A DNA stretch of 35,824 nucleotides. It comes from Bacteroidota bacterium (GTDB taxonomy: Bacteria; Bacteroidota; Bacteroidia; Chitinophagales; Chitinophagaceae). The notes beneath the pieces were generated by a model. That model saw only the letters and a program-made list of their open reading frames with translations. It was not told the DNA's origin and did no database searches. The stretch is from NCBI GenBank assembly GCA_025352905.1, contig JANXRX010000060.1, positions 1-35,824 of the forward strand, given 5' to 3'. Every line of letters begins with the position of its first letter. Position 1 is the first letter of the stretch. The position numbers were made by a program, and so were the translations under genes. Shown in pieces: positions 1 to 10,147 of the stretch.

Positions 1-8
1 GATTCCAG

Positions 9-93
9 CGGAGAGTTAGGGATTCGAACCCCAGGACCTGTTACAGTCAACAGTTTTCAAGACTGCCGCAATCGACCGCTCTGCCAACTCTCC
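9..93 (-). tRNA. tRNA-Ser (anticodon UGA), CCA not encoded
   Basis: Reverse complement GGAGAGTTGGCAGAGCGGTCGATTGCGGCAGTCTTGAAAACTG...GGTTCGAATCCCTAACTCTCCG: 7-bp acceptor stem GGAGAGT/ACTCTCC, anticodon loop CTTGAAA (TGA), long class II variable arm, T-loop GGTTCGAATCC. Confidence 0.96.
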
Positions 94-268
94 GGGTGCA
101 AAATAATAGCCAAGGAGGCTATCTACCAAAAAAAGAATGGATTTGCGAAAAAGTATCCTGGAAAATAAGCATTCAGATCACCGGATAATCAATGGGTGCG
201 GACATCTGGTCAGAAAACCTATATCAATTCTCCGGAGCAAGACAGGATGATATTGATATTCGATCCCC

Positions 269-754
269 CTAAGCAGTCCTAACCCAGTCTATCCCTCTAA
301 TCCCGTTTTGATGCAGACGCTCAATGAGCTGTCCGGTGTGGTGCTGTAAATGCCGCAGGTTGTACAGATGCAGTTCAAATTTATTTATGGGTAACCAATC
401 AAATCCTGACGGGTCCGTCAAACTTTGTTCATCAATTTGGTATTCCAACCGCATACAAATACCAGCTATATATTCTTTCAGATCGGGCTTTGAATAGCTT
501 TTGTCAACAGTATCCGGTTGTGTACCGGATAACTTTCCTAGTTGGTGAATACCTGACCGATGGTCACGCCAGGGGATGAATGCGTTTTCATTTTTTGAAA
601 GATAAAGCGCCGTGAAATGAAGCGAATGATACGTTATTTGCCAATAAGGGCTTTCATAACTGGTGTCAGTCCACAGATGATCAGGACATTTGTCAATGGT
701 GCTTTCGAGCATTTTCAATGCCGCACGATATTGTGAGATCAATTCGGGTTTCAT
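269..754 (-). CDS. DinB superfamily (DinB_2-like) protein
   Basis: 161 aa ORF; helical pattern with conserved His (YHSLHFTALYLS, LRHLQHHTGQLIERL) typical of DinB/YfiT-like metal-binding four-helix bundles. Confidence 0.75.
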   Translation of the reverse strand: MKPELISQYRAALKMLESTIDKCPDHLWTDTSYESPYWQITYHSLHFTALYLSKNENAFIPWRDHRSGIHQLGKLSGTQPDTVDKSYSKPDLKEYIAGICMRLEYQIDEQSLTDPSGFDWLPINKFELHLYNLRHLQHHTGQLIERLHQNGIRGIDWVRTA

Positions 755-966
755 AGGCGATCCTGCGTTGTCAGGTTAAATAAATATAGTCCAGGATCTA
801 ACAATGTATTGATTTTTGGTTTTCGATGCAGTATCTCCCGTCCTTACCCCACAATCACACCTCCCACAAACCTTTTCACCGATGTTCAAGTTCCCCGAAA
901 AAAAACATTGGGTATTTGCATTATATTGGCCCCATTAATCAATTTCAGTACCCTTTATTTTGCGCT

Positions 967-3318
967 ATGAGAAAAACGATATTACTACTCGCGGTTCTGG
1001 CATCCTTTGGTACTGCCAATGCACAGCAGGCCAATGCTTTATCCGCTAAAGATTATGCGAATGCCGAAAGATTCATGAGTTATAACACCGACCCATTCGT
1101 GGATGGGGTAGTGGTGCGCCCCAACTGGCTGCCGGATGAAAAATTCTGGTACTTAGCCACTACGGCAGCAGGAAATGAATTTATCCTGGTCGACCCGGTT
1201 AAAAAAACGCGCACGGCTGCTTTTGATCACCAGAAACTGGCGGCTGCTTTATCAACCGCTTCAGGCAATAAATATGATGGCGCTAAACTGCCTTTCCAGG
1301 CAATCAGTTTTTCTGCCGATGGGAAATCGGTTTCTTTTATGGCAGATGGCAAGAAATGGAAATACGACCTGCTTACCGGCGAATGTTCCATAGATACCAG
1401 TGCTGATACACCCGGCATGGCATCTGCAGCACGCGGCGGGCGCGGTGGCAGGGCTGGTGGCGGTGGTTTTGGCGGTGGCAACGAGATCGCTTCTCCTGAT
1501 GGAAAACGTTCCGTATTTATCAAGGATTACAATTTATGGGTGCGTGATGTGGCCAGTGGCAACCAGACACAGTTAACTACAGATGGCCTCAAAGACTATG
1601 GCTATGCTACCGATAATGCAGGCTGGAAATCGAGCGAGCGGCCCATCGTACGCTGGTCGCCCGATTCAAAGAAATTAGCCACGTTCCGGCAGGATCAGCG
1701 GAATGTAAGCGATATGTATTTAGTTACCACCAATGTGGGCAAGCCTACTTTGCGTGCCTGGAAATACCCGCTGCCGGGTGATAAAGAGATCCCTATGATA
1801 CAAAGGGTAATCATTGACGTGGAGAACCCGAAACTGATCGTTTTACAGGTGGCACCCGATCCACATAGGGCCACATTGAGCGACGATATTTCGAGCAGCG
1901 GCACTTTTGATGATATCGACTGGAAAGAAGACGGCAGCCAGATGGCTTTTGTATCTACTTCCCGAGATCATAAACAGGAAAAATTCCGGATCGCCGATGC
2001 CGTTACGGGCAGTGTGCGCGAAGTGTTTGAGGAAGTGGTGGCCACACAATACGAATCGGGCCGCGGAGCCATTAACTGGAGATACCTCCCCAATTCAAAC
2101 GAGATCATCTGGTACTCTGAACGCGATAACTGGGGACATTTATATCTCTATGATGCGGCAACGGGAAAATTAAAGAACCAGGTAACTAAGGGCGACTGGG
2201 TAGTAACCCGGCTAATAAGAGTGGATGAGAAGAATCGTGTATTGTATTTCATGGCGGGCGGCCGCGAACCTGGCAACCCCTATTTCACGCATCTGTATAA
2301 AATTGGTTTTGACGGAAAGAACCTGAGCCTGCTCACACCCGAGGACGGTAACCACCAGATAAGTTTTTCTCCTTCCTTTAATTATTTTATCGATACGTAT
2401 TCCAAACCCGATGTTGCACCGGTTACCGTATTCCGTACTGCGGATGGCAAACTGATCAGTTCCTTGGAAAAAACAGATGTATCCCGTTTAACCGCTACTG
2501 GCTGGAAGCCACCGATACCTGTATCTGTTAAGGCGCATGATGGCAAAACGGATATTTATGGACTGGTGTTCACACCCATGAAGATTGTTGCTGGAAAGAA
2601 ATATCCGGTGATCGATTATATCTATCCCGGTCCGCAAGGTGGAAGTGTGGGCAACTGGTCGTTCAGCGCATCCAGGAGCGATCACCAGGCACTGGCCGAA
2701 CTGGGTTTTATCGTAGTAGTGATAGAAGGAACCAGTAACCCCGGCCGTTCAAAGAGTTTCCATGATATGAGCTATGGTAACATGGCCGATAATACCATAC
2801 CCGATCAGATCACGGCTATCCGGCAGCTTTCGCAGGTTTACCCGATCGATACCAGCCGGGTAGGTATCTGGGGCCATTCGGGCGGCGGGTTTGCCACAGC
2901 AACAGCTATGTTCCGGTTCCCCGATTTCTTTAAAGTGGGTATTTCCGAATCGGGCAATCATGATAACCGTAATTATGAAGATGACTGGGGAGAGCGTTAT
3001 GATGGTCTGGCGGCTAATTCCGATTACGATGCACAGGCAAACCAGAATTATGCGAAGAACCTGAAAGGCAAATTAATGCTGGCCCATGGCATGATGGATA
3101 ACAATGTACCGCCCTCGAATACTATGCTCGTTGTGGAAGCGCTCGAAAAAGCGAATAAGAGTTTCGACCTGGTCATCTTTCCTAACAGCCCGCATGGCTA
3201 TGGACAGTATGCGCCTTATATGATGCGTCGCCGCTGGGATTATTTTGTCCGCAATTTGCTGGGCGCTGAACCACCGGCAGATTACCAGTTGCGGGCAGCA
3301 GGACCGGGGCCACGCTAA
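967..3318 (+). CDS. S9 family peptidase, dipeptidyl peptidase IV-like, secreted
   Basis: ORF track starts at 826, but ATG at 967 gives a signal peptide (MRKTILLLAVLASFGTANAQQ). DPPIV N-terminal propeller plus catalytic GHSGGGFAT and ...NNVPPSN...FPNSPHGYG. Confidence 0.93.
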   Translation: MRKTILLLAVLASFGTANAQQANALSAKDYANAERFMSYNTDPFVDGVVVRPNWLPDEKFWYLATTAAGNEFILVDPVKKTRTAAFDHQKLAAALSTASGNKYDGAKLPFQAISFSADGKSVSFMADGKKWKYDLLTGECSIDTSADTPGMASAARGGRGGRAGGGGFGGGNEIASPDGKRSVFIKDYNLWVRDVASGNQTQLTTDGLKDYGYATDNAGWKSSERPIVRWSPDSKKLATFRQDQRNVSDMYLVTTNVGKPTLRAWKYPLPGDKEIPMIQRVIIDVENPKLIVLQVAPDPHRATLSDDISSSGTFDDIDWKEDGSQMAFVSTSRDHKQEKFRIADAVTGSVREVFEEVVATQYESGRGAINWRYLPNSNEIIWYSERDNWGHLYLYDAATGKLKNQVTKGDWVVTRLIRVDEKNRVLYFMAGGREPGNPYFTHLYKIGFDGKNLSLLTPEDGNHQISFSPSFNYFIDTYSKPDVAPVTVFRTADGKLISSLEKTDVSRLTATGWKPPIPVSVKAHDGKTDIYGLVFTPMKIVAGKKYPVIDYIYPGPQGGSVGNWSFSASRSDHQALAELGFIVVVIEGTSNPGRSKSFHDMSYGNMADNTIPDQITAIRQLSQVYPIDTSRVGIWGHSGGGFATATAMFRFPDFFKVGISESGNHDNRNYEDDWGERYDGLAANSDYDAQANQNYAKNLKGKLMLAHGMMDNNVPPSNTMLVVEALEKANKSFDLVIFPNSPHGYGQYAPYMMRRRWDYFVRNLLGAEPPADYQLRAAGPGPR

Positions 3319-3319
3319 A

Positions 3320-4042
3320 TTATTCCTGCGGGAACGAACTGTTGTTAATGATCAGTTGGGTTTTGCCATTGGGTTTTGTGAGGATACTGATCATAGACAC
3401 AGCTTTGTTCCCGCTTGTATATTTCAGCCAGATCGTATTACCCGTAATAGTATAGCTACCGTCTGAAATATCCTGTGAAACAGCGCTTCCCGCCGTGGTG
3501 CTCACGCCGCCATAACTGTTTTGCGAAAAGCTCCCGTCTTTATTAAAAACAATGGTTGAGGAAGAAGATATGTTAGGCAGGATAGAACCGGCCGAATATT
3601 GACCCGCGATCCGGTAATTAGCGGGTAAAGGGGTTTGTTTATTCACCGATCCACCATCTATTGAAACAAGCTGACCATCCTTGTAATCAAGGTTCCATTC
3701 AGCAGTCTTACCATTCTGCCAACTGATCAGCATCTTATTACCCGAAATCGAGTATTTACCTGTTTTTCCTGCATTATGTGCTTTTTCAGCGGCAAGATCA
3801 ACCGGGTCAACCCCATATTTCGGGTCCTTAATGATCACGCTGTCACTACCCAGGTAGATCCAGGAAATATCCGTACCACTGCCATTCGGATCATTATTTC
3901 TAACCATACGCAGGTAAACCTCCGCCGCCGGCACCGTAACAACCACCGTTTTCGCCTTTTTCATCCGTTTAGCTCTCTGCCCGCTCGCAGTAACCGTAAA
4001 CAGAAGCAACATAGAAATAACCGGGAACAGGCATTTTTTCAT
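3320..4042 (-). CDS. Secreted protein with lipocalin-like (beta-rich) features, function unknown
   Basis: 240 aa ORF with signal peptide; repeated 'DGSYTITGNTIWLKY' / 'TGKYSISGNKMLISW' strand pattern resembling lipocalin-like domains. Confidence 0.7.
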   Translation of the reverse strand: MKKCLFPVISMLLLFTVTASGQRAKRMKKAKTVVVTVPAAEVYLRMVRNNDPNGSGTDISWIYLGSDSVIIKDPKYGVDPVDLAAEKAHNAGKTGKYSISGNKMLISWQNGKTAEWNLDYKDGQLVSIDGGSVNKQTPLPANYRIAGQYSAGSILPNISSSSTIVFNKDGSFSQNSYGGVSTTAGSAVSQDISDGSYTITGNTIWLKYTSGNKAVSMISILTKPNGKTQLIINNSSFPQE

Positions 4043-4197
4043 AAACAGGAATATACATTAATTATGCCAAGGGTCATTGGTCATTGAGTCATTGGTAAGC
4101 TATAAAGTAAATTGCAGTTTGATTTCCGTAATGACCAAATGACCCATTTCACCGAATCACCCGCCTGTTTACCGAAAACCAGTCATTTCTACCGAAA

Positions 4198-4205
4198 TAG
4201 CTTTG
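4198..4205 (+). promoter_or_regulatory. Predicted -7 box TAGCTTTG of the M1 peptidase gene
   Basis: Exact match to the Bacteroidota -7 consensus TAnnTTTG, 43 nt upstream of ATG 4249; no convincing -33 TTTG. Confidence 0.5.
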
Positions 4206-4248
4206 CTAATAGATTAATTTCACAGCTTACACAAACAAAAATCACCGA

Positions 4249-6297
4249 ATGAAATTAAGACTCATCGCGGGCCTGTCACTGGCCCTTTGCATTAGCATGG
4301 CAGATGCACAAACAACACCCCCCGCCGCAGGCGCTACAACGCCGCCGGTAAGAAGGGACAGGCCGCAAAACCTGCCAGATCCCAATGCCCCGCCAACCAA
4401 GTATGATTACCATGATGCGTTTGCTCCGTTCTTTTATACCAAGAACGGTACCGAGTACCGGGCAGCAACAGGAGAGCCGGGTCCGAAGTACTGGCAGAAC
4501 CGTGCAGATTACCAGTTAGCGGCCAGTCTGAATGATGAAACCAACGAGATCACCGGCAGCGAGATCCTGAGCTATACGAATAACAGCCCGTTGAAAATGG
4601 ATTTTATATGGATGATGCTGGATCAGAACCTCTTTAAACAGGATTCACGCGGCAGCGCCATCGTTCCGCTCGTCGGAAGTCGTAATGGCGGAAGAGGACA
4701 GGTATTTGATGCGGGGTATAAAATCAAATCGGTAAAAGTACTCAGTGGCCCAACAGGCAGTATCAGCACAGAAGTTAAATTCCTGATCACGGATACACGT
4801 ATGCAGGTGTTCCTTCCAAAAGAGCTAACCGCGAATGGCGGTGTTTTAAAACTGAAGATCGATTATTCATTCATCTCTCCTAATTACGGTTCAGACCGTA
4901 CCGGGATCCTGAATACCAAGAACGGTAAAATATTCACTATCGCACAATGGTACCCAAGGATGTGCGTGTTTGATGATATCATGGGATGGAACACTTTGCC
5001 TTATACAGGGCCTGGTGAATTTTTTCTTGAGTATGGCGATTTTGATGTGAAGATCACCGCACAGGCAAAAGACATCGTTGTATGTTCCGGCGAATTACTT
5101 AACCCGCAGGAAGTGTATACTGCCGAACAGCAGAAACGCTGGGCGCAGGCGGCACAAAGCGAAAAAACAATAGTGATCCGTTCCGGTGCAGAAGTAACGG
5201 ACGCCGCATCACGCCCGGCCGGCAAAAAAGAACTGACCTGGCATTTTAAAATAAAAAATGCCCGCGACGTGGCATGGGGCGCATCTGCAGCTTTTGTAAT
5301 AGACGCGGCTAAAATGGTCTTGCCAAGCGGTAAGAAGTCGCTCGCTATCTCCGCTTACCCGGTAGAAAGTGACAGCGCCAATGCCTGGCAGCGTTCCACA
5401 GAATTTGTAAAAAAATCCATCGAATACAATTCCAATAAATGGTATGAGTTCCCTTACCCGGCAGCAACAGCAGTGGCCGGTATTGTAGGTGGAATGGAAT
5501 ACCCGGGTATTGTATTTTGCGGATCAACCAGTAAGGGCGGAAATTTATGGGGTGTAAACGATCATGAATTTGGTCATACCTGGTTCCCGATGATCGTTGG
5601 TTCCAATGAAAGGATGTATGGATGGATGGATGAAGGTTTTAATACTTTTATCAATACACTTTCGACCGCTGATTTTAATAACGGCGAATTTAAAAGCAAA
5701 CGCCCGAGGGATATGCACCGGACCGCAGAAGGATATACGCGACCTACGCTCGAACCCATCCTCAGTTATGTAGATAACCTGAAAGAAGGAAATAACGGTA
5801 CCCTCTTGTACAGTAAGCCAAGCGATGGCCTGGTCATGCTCCGCGAGCTGATACTCGGACCAGAGCGTTTTGATCTTGCATTTAAAACCTATATCAACCG
5901 CTGGGCCTTCAAACACCCAACACCGGATGATTTTTTCCGTACGATTGAGAATGTGGGTGGCGAAAACCTGCAATGGTTCTGGAGAGGCTGGTTTGCCAAT
6001 ACCTGGCGCCTCGATGTTTCTGTGCGCAGCGTAAAATATGTAGACAGCACTGACTTCTCGAAGGGTTCCCTGATCACGCTGGATAACCTGGAGAAAATGG
6101 CAATGCCTGTAATACTCGAGATCAAAACCAGGAGCGGCAAAACAGAACGCATTAAACTGCCGGCTGAAATATGGGAGCGTAACACGTACTGGACCTTCAA
6201 ATATCCATCAACCGAAGAAATCGAATCTGTTACCTACGATCCGGATAAAGTATTGCCCGATTATAATTCGGCCAATAATGTCTGGACCAGGAAGTAA
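4249..6297 (+). CDS. M1 family metallopeptidase (aminopeptidase N-like), secreted
   Basis: Signal peptide; zinc-binding HEFGHTWFP (HExxH) with downstream WMDEGFNTF glutamate; GGMEYPG exopeptidase-type motif. Confidence 0.93.
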   Translation: MKLRLIAGLSLALCISMADAQTTPPAAGATTPPVRRDRPQNLPDPNAPPTKYDYHDAFAPFFYTKNGTEYRAATGEPGPKYWQNRADYQLAASLNDETNEITGSEILSYTNNSPLKMDFIWMMLDQNLFKQDSRGSAIVPLVGSRNGGRGQVFDAGYKIKSVKVLSGPTGSISTEVKFLITDTRMQVFLPKELTANGGVLKLKIDYSFISPNYGSDRTGILNTKNGKIFTIAQWYPRMCVFDDIMGWNTLPYTGPGEFFLEYGDFDVKITAQAKDIVVCSGELLNPQEVYTAEQQKRWAQAAQSEKTIVIRSGAEVTDAASRPAGKKELTWHFKIKNARDVAWGASAAFVIDAAKMVLPSGKKSLAISAYPVESDSANAWQRSTEFVKKSIEYNSNKWYEFPYPAATAVAGIVGGMEYPGIVFCGSTSKGGNLWGVNDHEFGHTWFPMIVGSNERMYGWMDEGFNTFINTLSTADFNNGEFKSKRPRDMHRTAEGYTRPTLEPILSYVDNLKEGNNGTLLYSKPSDGLVMLRELILGPERFDLAFKTYINRWAFKHPTPDDFFRTIENVGGENLQWFWRGWFANTWRLDVSVRSVKYVDSTDFSKGSLITLDNLEKMAMPVILEIKTRSGKTERIKLPAEIWERNTYWTFKYPSTEEIESVTYDPDKVLPDYNSANNVWTRK

Positions 6298-6315
6298 CTG
6301 CTGATTAAGGATTTT

Positions 6316-6392
6316 AACACAGAGGCACGGAGGCCACAAAGTTACACGGAGATTTTCTCTGTGACCCTCTGTGGCCTCCGTGCCTCTGTGTT
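6316..6392. repeat. 77-nt near-perfect palindrome built from CTCTGTG/CACAGAG words
   Basis: Arms 6316-6338 (AACACAGAGGCACGGAGGCCACA) and 6370-6392 are perfect 23-bp inverted repeats. Pairing continues imperfectly to a 3-nt centre at 6353-6355. Confidence 0.95.
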
Positions 6393-6483
6393 GAAAAAAA
6401 AAACTCCGGAATTTGTCCCATCCCATCTCCCCTGATCGTCTTTACAGTGCAGTACCATTATAAACCATCTAAACTGTAAAGAA

Positions 6484-6840
6484 ATGACAACCCAGCAGGT
6501 AGCAGAAAAATTAGTAGCCTATTTACGTAAAGGACAGATCACCGAAGCACAGTCGGAATTGTATTCAGATGATATTATCTGTATAGAACCCGAAGGCCCC
6601 ATGGCGCCGCATTACACAAAAGGTAAAAAGGCAGTAGCGGAAAAAGGGAAACAATTTGCTTCGATGATCGAAGAGCGGCACGATGGTGCTGTTTCCGACG
6701 CCATTGTTTGCGGAAAGCATTTCTCCATCACCATGACCCTGGACGCCACTTTTAAAGGAATGGGTAGAAATACACTGGAAGAAGTTTGCGTGTATGAAGT
6801 AAAGGACGGACGGATTGTGTTTGAACAATTCTTTTACTGA
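6484..6840 (+). CDS. SnoaL-like / NTF2-fold protein
   Basis: 118 aa ORF with SnoaL-like pattern (LYSDDIICIEP...GKKAVAEKGKQF...FEQFFY). Confidence 0.75.
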   Translation: MTTQQVAEKLVAYLRKGQITEAQSELYSDDIICIEPEGPMAPHYTKGKKAVAEKGKQFASMIEERHDGAVSDAIVCGKHFSITMTLDATFKGMGRNTLEEVCVYEVKDGRIVFEQFFY

Positions 6841-6843
6841 GAT

Positions 6844-8067
6844 CTATTCATAACGCAATGCCTCAATCGGATCCAGCCTTGATGCTTTCTGCGCGGGATA
6901 ATACCCAAAGAATACGCCTGTTACCGCGCATACCACGAAAGATAAAATAATGGATGATTCCGAAACCAGCGTGGGCCATGCCAGGAACAGGGTTACCAGT
7001 TTGGCCGAAGTAACACCGAGGATCACACCAATGATACCGCCGGTAATGCTGATCAGGATCGCTTCTGTTAAGAACTGTAGGAGGATGTCGATGCCTCTTG
7101 CCCCGATGGCCATGCGCAAGCCGATCTCTTTGGTGCGTTCAGTTACGGATACATACATGATATTCATGATCCCGATCCCTCCCACGAACAGGGAGATGCC
7201 GGCGATCGCGGTCAATAACACCGTAAGCAGCTGGCTGGTAGAACTGATGGTGGTGATGAGTTCGGCCTGTGTACGCACAGTAAAATCATCATCATCCTTA
7301 TAAGTTAATTTATGGTTAGAACGAAGGATCGCCGTTACTTCCTTGGTCGCCGTATCTGAACTTTTTTCATCCATCGCCGAAGCATAGATCGTTTGAATAT
7401 AGGGAATGGCCAATATTCTTTTCTGAACCGTGGTATAAGGCGCCAGTATGATATCATCCTGGTCCTGGCCAAATGTATTCTCTCCTTTCTTTTCCAATAC
7501 ACCAATCACTTTAAAAGGGATCTTATTAAAACGGATGACCACACCCACCGGGTCGGCGCCATTAAAAATATTAGCTACAACCGTCTGACCAAGCAGGCAA
7601 ACTTTATCTGCAGTGCGAACATCATCATCCGTAAAAGGAACACCCGATTGTAGTTTCCAGTCGCGTATATCCAGGTAGGAGGGCGCTACACCCTGCATGG
7701 ATGTGGGCCAGTTTAGCGAAGCATTAATGGCCTGCCCGTTCGCGGTTACCGCTGGCGACACATTCGTTACAAAGCTGGCCTGTTTCTGAATGGCTATCAC
7801 ATCTTCTACTTTCAATGTCTGTAACCCGGTAGATCCTAATCTCGCGCCACCGCCGATAGTAGAATTGCTGAACGGGCGGATCGTGATCATATTGGAACCC
7901 ATACTCGATAACTGGCTGCGGATACTTTGCTTAGAACCTTCCCCGATAGACACCATCGTGATTACCGCGCCCACACCAATGATGATGCCGAGCATGGTGA
8001 GAAATGCACGGATCTTATTCCGTAACAATGCCTTCCATGCGAGCCTGAAAAGATTCAACACATTCAT
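6844..8067 (-). CDS. ABC transporter permease, MacB_PCD/FtsX family
   Basis: 407 aa; MLGIIIGVGAVITMVSIGEGSKQSI... and GGIGIMNIMYVSVTERTKEIGLRMAIGAR are hallmark MacB/FtsX sequences. Confidence 0.94.
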   Translation of the reverse strand: MNVLNLFRLAWKALLRNKIRAFLTMLGIIIGVGAVITMVSIGEGSKQSIRSQLSSMGSNMITIRPFSNSTIGGGARLGSTGLQTLKVEDVIAIQKQASFVTNVSPAVTANGQAINASLNWPTSMQGVAPSYLDIRDWKLQSGVPFTDDDVRTADKVCLLGQTVVANIFNGADPVGVVIRFNKIPFKVIGVLEKKGENTFGQDQDDIILAPYTTVQKRILAIPYIQTIYASAMDEKSSDTATKEVTAILRSNHKLTYKDDDDFTVRTQAELITTISSTSQLLTVLLTAIAGISLFVGGIGIMNIMYVSVTERTKEIGLRMAIGARGIDILLQFLTEAILISITGGIIGVILGVTSAKLVTLFLAWPTLVSESSIILSFVVCAVTGVFFGYYPAQKASRLDPIEALRYE

Positions 8068-8078
8068 AGCGGTCCTTA

Positions 8079-8825
8079 TTAATAATCCTTATCCACCGGT
8101 AACGCTGCCAATGCTTCTTTGGCGGAGCGTATATTTTCATTCTTTGTATCCTTGACTACTCTTCCATCCTTTAAGGTAACTGTGCGACTGCTGAACGCGG
8201 CGATATCCGGTTCATGCGTTACAAATACGATCGTTTTTCCCTTCGAGTTCAGTTCCTGGAATAAGGACATGATCTCGTAAGAAGTGCGTGTATCCAGGTT
8301 TCCTGTTGCCTCATCCGCCAGTATCATTACGGGCTCATTCACTAATGCCCTTGCAATGGCCACACGCTGCTGCTGGCCGCCGGATAATTGATTGGGCATA
8401 TGATCGAGCCTGTCGGCCAGCCGCACGGCCTCCAATGCATGTACCGCTTTATCATGACGTTCCTTAGCGGGTATATCCGGGTTATACAATAGGGGCAGTT
8501 CTACATTTTCCAATGCAGAGGTACGCGCCAGCAGGTTATACGACTGGAACACAAAACCGATCTTCCGGTTCCGCAGTTTGGCGAGTTCGCTGCGCGATAG
8601 GGTCTTTACATTCACGCCATCCAGCAAATAAGTTCCTTCAGAAGGTTTGTCGAGGCAGCCCAGTATATTCAGCATCGTAGTCTTTCCCGAACCGCTGCTA
8701 CCCATGATGGTCACAAATTCACCGGCATCAACGGTAAAAGAAACGCCCTTTAGCGCCCGCACCGTTTCACTGCCCATGATGAATTCACGTTTCAGTTCTG
8801 ATATCTCGAGTATCTTATTTGCCAT
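8079..8825 (-). CDS. ABC transporter ATP-binding protein, MacB/LolD type
   Basis: Walker [10 protein letters not shown], signature [15 protein letters not shown], Walker [13 protein letters not shown]. Confidence 0.96.
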   Translation of the reverse strand: MANKILEISELKREFIMGSETVRALKGVSFTVDAGEFVTIMGSSGSGKTTMLNILGCLDKPSEGTYLLDGVNVKTLSRSELAKLRNRKIGFVFQSYNLLARTSALENVELPLLYNPDIPAKERHDKAVHALEAVRLADRLDHMPNQLSGGQQQRVAIARALVNEPVMILADEATGNLDTRTSYEIMSLFQELNSKGKTIVFVTHEPDIAAFSSRTVTLKDGRVVKDTKNENIRSAKEALAALPVDKDY

Positions 8826-8841
8826 GATGCTGTTTACCTGT

Positions 8842-10128
8842 TTATCGTGCGGGAGCCTGTGTGGGTTTCTTTCGGGTATTACCGCCTCTTGATGCCGGCA
8901 TAAAAGGACTCTTCGCTGTTTTAGCGGTGGCAGCGTCTTTTTTCTGCATCTTTTTATAACCCGTCACTACTTCATCGCCTTCCTGCAAACCCGATATTAC
9001 CTCTACCACTGTTTTATCATCCAGCCCCGTTGTTACCGGCCGGCTGATCAGCGTTACACTGTCTTTCCGTACCCACACAAAACCCCGGCTGATCTTGATG
9101 CCGGCGCTGTCGGTAGTTGGCCGCTTCCCGGTATGTTGTTTTACCGCACCCGGTTTTCGGATGGGCCTGTCTGAATTGATATGGTATTTTGCCACCAGTA
9201 TAGAATCGGGTACAAAACTCAGCGCCGCTGCGGGAATGGTCAGGGTATGATCCACTTCTTTGGTATAAATAGTGATGCTGGCAGTCATTCCCGGTTTTAA
9301 TTTCATATCTGCATTGGGCGCTTCAATGATCGTTATATAAGTAACCACATTGGCCGATACGGATGAACGCAGCCTCACTTCTTTTACCGTGCCCTGGAAC
9401 GTGTCGGAAGGAAATGCATCCACAGAAAAGCTCACGCGCTGGCCCTCTTTCACATTACCGATATCGGCCTCATCTACCGAAGCCTCTACCTGCATTTTGG
9501 TAAGATCCTTTGCAATGCTGAACAGCGTTGGCGTACTCAGGCTCGAAGCAACTGTTTGCCCTTCGCTCACACTCCGTGCCAGCACGGTACCATCAATAGG
9601 CGAATAGATATCCGTTAAAGAAAGATTTTTCTGCGCGGTCTTTAATTGTGCATTGATGCTGTTCACATTATCTTTTGAACTGTTGTACTGGTAGGTGGCT
9701 GTTTCCAGATCCGCCTTGCTGATAGCGCCAACAGCATATAATTTCGCCTGCCGTTCAGAATTGCTTTTCTGGTACACAACATTTGCCTGAGCCGCCTGCA
9801 GGTTGGCCGTATATTGCTGAACCTGTGCATCCATCAATGTTTTATCGAGCTGTGCCAGCAGTTGTCCTTTTTTTACGGGTGAGTTAAAATCGACATACAC
9901 ACTTTTAATGGTTCCTGAAACCTGGCTGCCCACCGCCACGGTATCAATCGGTTGAAGGGTACCGGTAGCGGTGATGGAATTGGTAACATCACCATATTCC
10001 ACTTTAGCTGTTTCAAGCAGTATCACATCTTCCGATTTCCTGAACTGCCAGTACCAGATACCTATTCCTGCGATAACCACCGCTATGATCAATATTACCC
10101 AAGTAGACTTTTTCATGTATCGTATCAT
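8842..10128 (-). CDS. Efflux periplasmic adaptor subunit, MacA-like (HlyD family)
   Basis: N-terminal TM anchor, biotinyl-lipoyl-like halves (VAVGSQVSGTIKSVYVDFNSPVKKGQLLAQLD), alpha-hairpin; likely start MKKSTW at 10116. Confidence 0.92.
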   Translation of the reverse strand: MIRYMKKSTWVILIIAVVIAGIGIWYWQFRKSEDVILLETAKVEYGDVTNSITATGTLQPIDTVAVGSQVSGTIKSVYVDFNSPVKKGQLLAQLDKTLMDAQVQQYTANLQAAQANVVYQKSNSERQAKLYAVGAISKADLETATYQYNSSKDNVNSINAQLKTAQKNLSLTDIYSPIDGTVLARSVSEGQTVASSLSTPTLFSIAKDLTKMQVEASVDEADIGNVKEGQRVSFSVDAFPSDTFQGTVKEVRLRSSVSANVVTYITIIEAPNADMKLKPGMTASITIYTKEVDHTLTIPAAALSFVPDSILVAKYHINSDRPIRKPGAVKQHTGKRPTTDSAGIKISRGFVWVRKDSVTLISRPVTTGLDDKTVVEVISGLQEGDEVVTGYKKMQKKDAATAKTAKSPFMPASRGGNTRKKPTQAPAR

Positions 10129-10147
10129 TTAACCATGGTGAATGATT

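Noticed and set aside
6316-6392. Palindrome as an intrinsic terminator of the M1 peptidase gene
   Set aside because: Followed by an A-run rather than a T-run on the + strand, so it does not fit a classic Rho-independent terminator, although RNA-level 3' end protection is possible.
6208-6426. 72-aa minus-strand ORF containing HRGTEATEGHRE
   Set aside because: It is the translation of the 77-nt palindromic repeat, not a gene.
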